DNA of 64,000 nucleotides from Hydrogenophaga flava NBRC 102514. Its GTDB lineage: Bacteria; Pseudomonadota; Gammaproteobacteria; Burkholderiales; Burkholderiaceae_C. Position 1 is the stretch's first letter; each line of letters begins with the position of its first letter. The DNA lies in NCBI RefSeq assembly GCF_001571145.1, contig NZ_BCTF01000008.1, forward strand, positions 62,001 through 126,000, in the 5' to 3' direction. Of this stretch, positions 59,923-64,000 are shown one piece after another. Under the pieces are notes generated by a model. It worked only from the letters and a program-made list of their open reading frames with translations. It made no database searches and was not told where the DNA came from. A program made the translations under genes and the position numbers.

Positions 59923-61481
59923 CAACGAATAATGTCGTACGAATAGTCCGTCTTGCCCGGCACGATGGTGTTCGCATCCAGGGTCTCGAAGAACTCGTCC
60001 AGCAGGTTCACCAGCACGCGCATGCCGCCTTCGTAACCCCAGGTCGGGAAGCGGTGGTAGTGGTGGCGATCGAAGATCGGGAACACCATGCGCACCAGCG
60101 GCGTGCCGGTGTCGCGCTCCAGGTACTTGCCGTAGGTGTTGCCGATCAGGAAGTCCACCGGCTCCGTGAACAGCAGCGAGCGCATGTGCCACAGGTCGCG
60201 CTTGGGGTAAACCTTGCAGCCGGCGCCGTAGGGCGAGCTGTCGAACAGCTTCTGCACCTTGGCGGCCCAGGTTTCGGTGCCGTTGGTGGCCAGCACGTGT
60301 GCAGGCTCGGCGCCCAGCTCCAGCAGGAACTGCGCGTAACCGATCATCTGGTCCGGGTCACCGTACAGCGCGTAGCGCTTGCCGTGCAGGTGGGCCTGGC
60401 TGTCGGCCATGGCATCCACCAGCAGACCGCGCTCGAGCTCCAGCTCGGCCGGGATCGGCTTGCCGGTCAGGCGGCTGATGGCCATCAGAAACTCGTCGGT
60501 ACCGGCCACGCCCACCGGGGCGTTGAGCACCACCACTTCCTGGCCCTTCTCGGTGATGTACTTGCTGGTCTTCTCGCAGCAGTACTCCTGGAACACGATG
60601 GTGGCCTTGGCGTGCAGGCCTGCGACCACCTCTTCCTTGGTGGTGCCGCCTTCGTACATGCGGAACTCGCCGTCGGTCGGGGTGCTCCACGAGCCCGAGG
60701 GGTCGCACAGCACGTTCACCTTGACGCCGAAAAGGCTGAAGATGCGGCGCATTTCCTTCATGTTGCCGACGACGAACCCGTCGAAGCCGGCGATGAAGTT
60801 GATGCTGTCGTCGGGCACGCGCTCCAGCTTCTCGGTGGTGCCGGCCTTGCCGTCCCAGAAGTGCTGCAGCACGCCCAGCAGCGCGTTGTCGTAGCCGGTG
60901 ATGTGGCTGCCGACGAAGGCCGGGGTGTGGGCGAACGGCACGTCGAACTCGGCGGGCACGCTGCCCTTTTCCTTGGACGTCTTGATGAAGGCGTTCAGGT
61001 CGTCACCGATCACCTCGGCCATGCAGGTCGTGCTGACCGCGATCATGTCGGGCTTGTACAGGTTGTAGGCGTTGGCCAGGCCGTCGACCATGTTGTTCAG
61101 GCCACCGAACACCGCCGCGTCTTCCGTCATCGAGGAGCTGACGCAGGAGGTCGGTTCCTTGAAGTGGCGGGAGAAGTGCGAGCGGTAGTAGGCGACGCAG
61201 CCCTGCGAACCGTGCACGAAACTCAGGGTCTTGTGGAACCCGTTGGCGACGTAGACGGCGCCCAGCGGCTGACAGGCCTTGGCGGGGTTGACGGTCAGGG
61301 CTTCGCGGGCGAAGTTTTTCGCCTTGTAGTCCTCGGTCTTGGTCCATTCGATGATCTGACCGACCTTTTCGTCGCTGTGGTTGTATTCGAACTGTTCCTT
61401 CTTGTTCTTGAACAGTTCCTGGTACTCGGGCTCACGGAACAGCAGTTCGTGGTCGAGGATCTTGTCGGCTGATTGGGGCAT
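59922..61481 (-). CDS. nifK: Nitrogenase molybdenum-iron protein beta chain
   Basis: This 519-residue subunit forms the MoFe protein with NifD and shares the P-cluster. The N-terminal P-cluster Cys lie in [16 protein letters not shown] and [18 protein letters not shown], followed by [15 protein letters not shown]. The length is standard. It is 36 bases after nifD, and a GC-rich element follows before the ferredoxin. Confidence 0.98.
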   Translation of the reverse strand: MPQSADKILDHELLFREPEYQELFKNKKEQFEYNHSDEKVGQIIEWTKTEDYKAKNFAREALTVNPAKACQPLGAVYVANGFHKTLSFVHGSQGCVAYYRSHFSRHFKEPTSCVSSSMTEDAAVFGGLNNMVDGLANAYNLYKPDMIAVSTTCMAEVIGDDLNAFIKTSKEKGSVPAEFDVPFAHTPAFVGSHITGYDNALLGVLQHFWDGKAGTTEKLERVPDDSINFIAGFDGFVVGNMKEMRRIFSLFGVKVNVLCDPSGSWSTPTDGEFRMYEGGTTKEEVVAGLHAKATIVFQEYCCEKTSKYITEKGQEVVVLNAPVGVAGTDEFLMAISRLTGKPIPAELELERGLLVDAMADSQAHLHGKRYALYGDPDQMIGYAQFLLELGAEPAHVLATNGTETWAAKVQKLFDSSPYGAGCKVYPKRDLWHMRSLLFTEPVDFLIGNTYGKYLERDTGTPLVRMVFPIFDRHHYHRFPTWGYEGGMRVLVNLLDEFFETLDANTIVPGKTDYSYDIIR

Positions 61482-61517
61482 GACGCTCTCCTTGGCAAGT
61501 CGGGGTGGTGTGCGGAA

Positions 61518-62981
61518 TCAGGCGGCTTTTTTCCAGGGCGCCTTGGTCAGGCCCCAGATCGGCGAGCTGATGGCCATGTCCATGTCGCGCGCGAAGATCG
61601 CAAAGCCGTCGTAGCCGTGGTAAGGACCGCTGTAGTCCCAGCTGTGCATCTGGCGGAAAGGCACGCCCATCTTCTGGAAGACGTACTTTTCCTTGATGCC
61701 GGAGCCGATCAGGTCGGGCTTGATCTTGTCGACGAAGTGCTCGAACTCGTAGCCGGTCACGTCGTCATAGATCAGCGTGCTGTCCTTGATGTAGTGGGTG
61801 GTGCGCTGGTAGTCGTCGTTGTGGCCGAACTCATAGCCGGTGCCGACCACTTCCATGCCCAGGTCCTCGTAGGCGCCGATCACGTGGCGCGGACGCAGGC
61901 CACCCACATACAGCATCACCTTCTTGCCCTGCAGGCGCGGCTTGTACTTGTCGATCACCGCTTGCATCAGCGGCTTGTACTTGGCGATCACCTCTTCGGT
62001 CTTGGCCTTGATGGCGTCGTCGAAGTGGCTGGCGATCTCGCGCAGGCTCTTCTCGATCTGGGTCGGGCCGAAGAAGTTGTACTCGCACCATGGGATGCCG
62101 TACTTCTCTTCCATGTGTCGGCTGATGTAGTTCATCGAGCGGTAGCAGTGCAGCACGTTGAGCTTGGCCTTGGGGGTGTTTTCCAGCTCGGCAATCGTGC
62201 CGTCGCCGGACCACTGGGCGATCACGCGCAGGCCCATCTCTTCGAGCAGGATACGCGAGGACCAGGCATCACCACCGATGTTGTAGTCGCCGATGATGGC
62301 CACGTCGTACGGGGTCGAGACAAAGTCGGGGCGCTTGTTCGGGTCGGTCTTGTCGAACACCCAGTCGCGGATCGCGTCGTTGGCCAGGTGGTGGCCCAGC
62401 GACTGGCTGACGCCGCGGAAACCTTCGCAGCGCACGGGCACGATGGTCTTGCCTTCGTACTCCTTGCTCTTCTTCTTGGACACGGCTTCGATGTCGTCGC
62501 CGATCAGGCCGATCGGGCATTCCGACTGGATCGAGATGCCTTTGTTCAGCGGGAACAGGTCCTGGATCTCGTCGATGATCTTGTCGAGCTTCTTGTCGCC
62601 GCCAAAGACGATGTCCTTCTCCTGGAAGTCGGAGGTGAACTGCATCGTCACGAACGTGTCCACACCGGTCATGCCGATGTAGTAGTTGCGGCGGGCGGCC
62701 CAGCTGTACTGGCCGCATCCCACGGGGCCGTGGGAGATGTGGATCATGTCCTTGATGGGGCCCCAGACCACGCCCTTGGAACCGGCGTAGGCGCAGCCGC
62801 GGATCGTCATCACGCCCGGCAGGGACTTGATGTTGGACTTCACGCCGCAATCGGGCTTGCCCTCTTCGTACGTGCTCAGGTGTTTGGCGCGGCGCTTGGC
62901 CATCTTTTCGGGATAGGCCTTCAGCACCTCATCGATCAGGGCCTTGTTGGCGGCCTTGCGCTCTTCAACGGTGGCGGTCAT
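61518..62981 (-). CDS. nifD: Nitrogenase molybdenum-iron protein alpha chain
   Basis: This 487-residue subunit holds the FeMo-cofactor. P-cluster Cys are in [15 protein letters not shown] and [11 protein letters not shown]. Cofactor-pocket residues include the [15 protein letters not shown] segment, [18 protein letters not shown] with the FeMoco Cys ligand region, and the His ligand region [18 protein letters not shown] 62981 gives the usual N-terminus ([15 protein letters not shown]). It lies between nifH and nifK. Confidence 0.98.
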   Translation of the reverse strand: MTATVEERKAANKALIDEVLKAYPEKMAKRRAKHLSTYEEGKPDCGVKSNIKSLPGVMTIRGCAYAGSKGVVWGPIKDMIHISHGPVGCGQYSWAARRNYYIGMTGVDTFVTMQFTSDFQEKDIVFGGDKKLDKIIDEIQDLFPLNKGISIQSECPIGLIGDDIEAVSKKKSKEYEGKTIVPVRCEGFRGVSQSLGHHLANDAIRDWVFDKTDPNKRPDFVSTPYDVAIIGDYNIGGDAWSSRILLEEMGLRVIAQWSGDGTIAELENTPKAKLNVLHCYRSMNYISRHMEEKYGIPWCEYNFFGPTQIEKSLREIASHFDDAIKAKTEEVIAKYKPLMQAVIDKYKPRLQGKKVMLYVGGLRPRHVIGAYEDLGMEVVGTGYEFGHNDDYQRTTHYIKDSTLIYDDVTGYEFEHFVDKIKPDLIGSGIKEKYVFQKMGVPFRQMHSWDYSGPYHGYDGFAIFARDMDMAISSPIWGLTKAPWKKAA

Positions 62982-63068
62982 GGGAACACTCCAGTGGATG
63001 GTGGATGGCTCGGGTGGCCCGCGATCCGGAGCGCCGCAGTGGCGCACCGGATGCGGTCACTGAGGCGA

Positions 63069-63998
<930 letters not shown>

Positions 63999-64000
63999 GC

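Noticed and set aside
60054-61472. A 472-codon plus-strand frame within nifK
   Set aside because: Shadow frame opposite nifK, no plausible start signal or domain.

Overview
The window is high-GC, densely packed bacterial chromosome. Gene content and order point to a betaproteobacterium of the Burkholderiales, most like the Comamonadaceae / Rubrivivax-Leptothrix group. Supporting signs are a lipoyl-fused dihydrolipoyl dehydrogenase in aceEF-lpdA, a small gene between carA and carB, the PHA repressor phaR, and an rpsB-to-rnhB envelope superoperon. This organism also fixes nitrogen (nifHDK, nifEN, nifX, nifQ). Species cannot be assigned from the window alone.

Layout, left to right. 1-3.9 kb: tail of an unidentified gene, an NlpC/P60 peptidase, a 2OG-Fe(II) oxygenase and an orphan PAS histidine kinase. 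4.0-8.3 kb: a three-gene surface-polysaccharide cassette (Wzx-type flippase, RgpF-like protein, DUF4038/GH140-like protein). 8.6-14.8 kb: pyruvate dehydrogenase complex (aceE-aceF-lpdA), divergent from a sensor kinase/LuxR-type regulator pair and folD. 19.1-23.5 kb: a polytopic membrane protein, a DUF4149 protein and greA (whose leader carries a terminator-like hairpin), then an alpha/beta hydrolase and an AraC regulator. 23.5-28.6 kb: carA-orf-carB. 28.6-43.9 kb: one long minus-strand run, rpsB-tsf-pyrH-frr-uppS-cdsA-dxr-rseP-bamA-skp-lpxD-fabZ-lpxA-lpxB-rnhB-RNA methyltransferase, linking translation, isoprenoid and phospholipid synthesis, outer-membrane assembly and lipid A synthesis. 44.0-52.1 kb: a FAD oxidoreductase, NAD(P)HX repair enzyme, YggT, RNase R, two tandem tRNA-Leu(CAG) genes, rimO and phaR.

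52.3-64 kb: accessory nitrogen-fixation region. It begins exactly at a lone 3' half of a tRNA-Val(GAC) gene (52272-52321) that still has its terminator on the chromosomal side but has lost its 5' half on the nif side. This is the geometry expected for one end of a tRNA-integrated island. Next to it is a broken coiled-coil/membrane-anchor gene, then two minus-strand nif blocks. Block 1 is nifH-nifD-nifK, a GC-rich repeat, a 2Fe-2S ferredoxin, three unrecognised small genes and a ferritin-like/rubrerythrin gene. Block 2 is nifE-nifN-nifX-DUF269-CCE_0567-fdxB-nifQ, preceded by a sigma-54 -24/-12 type promoter. NifH, D and K form nitrogenase and its reductase. NifE, N, X and Q serve FeMo-cofactor assembly. 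The ferredoxins probably supply electrons or clusters.

The most interesting items are the island boundary, the three unrecognised genes between the nif ferredoxin and the rubrerythrin-like gene, the tRNA-Leu copy with A at the normally invariant U8, and the greA leader hairpin.
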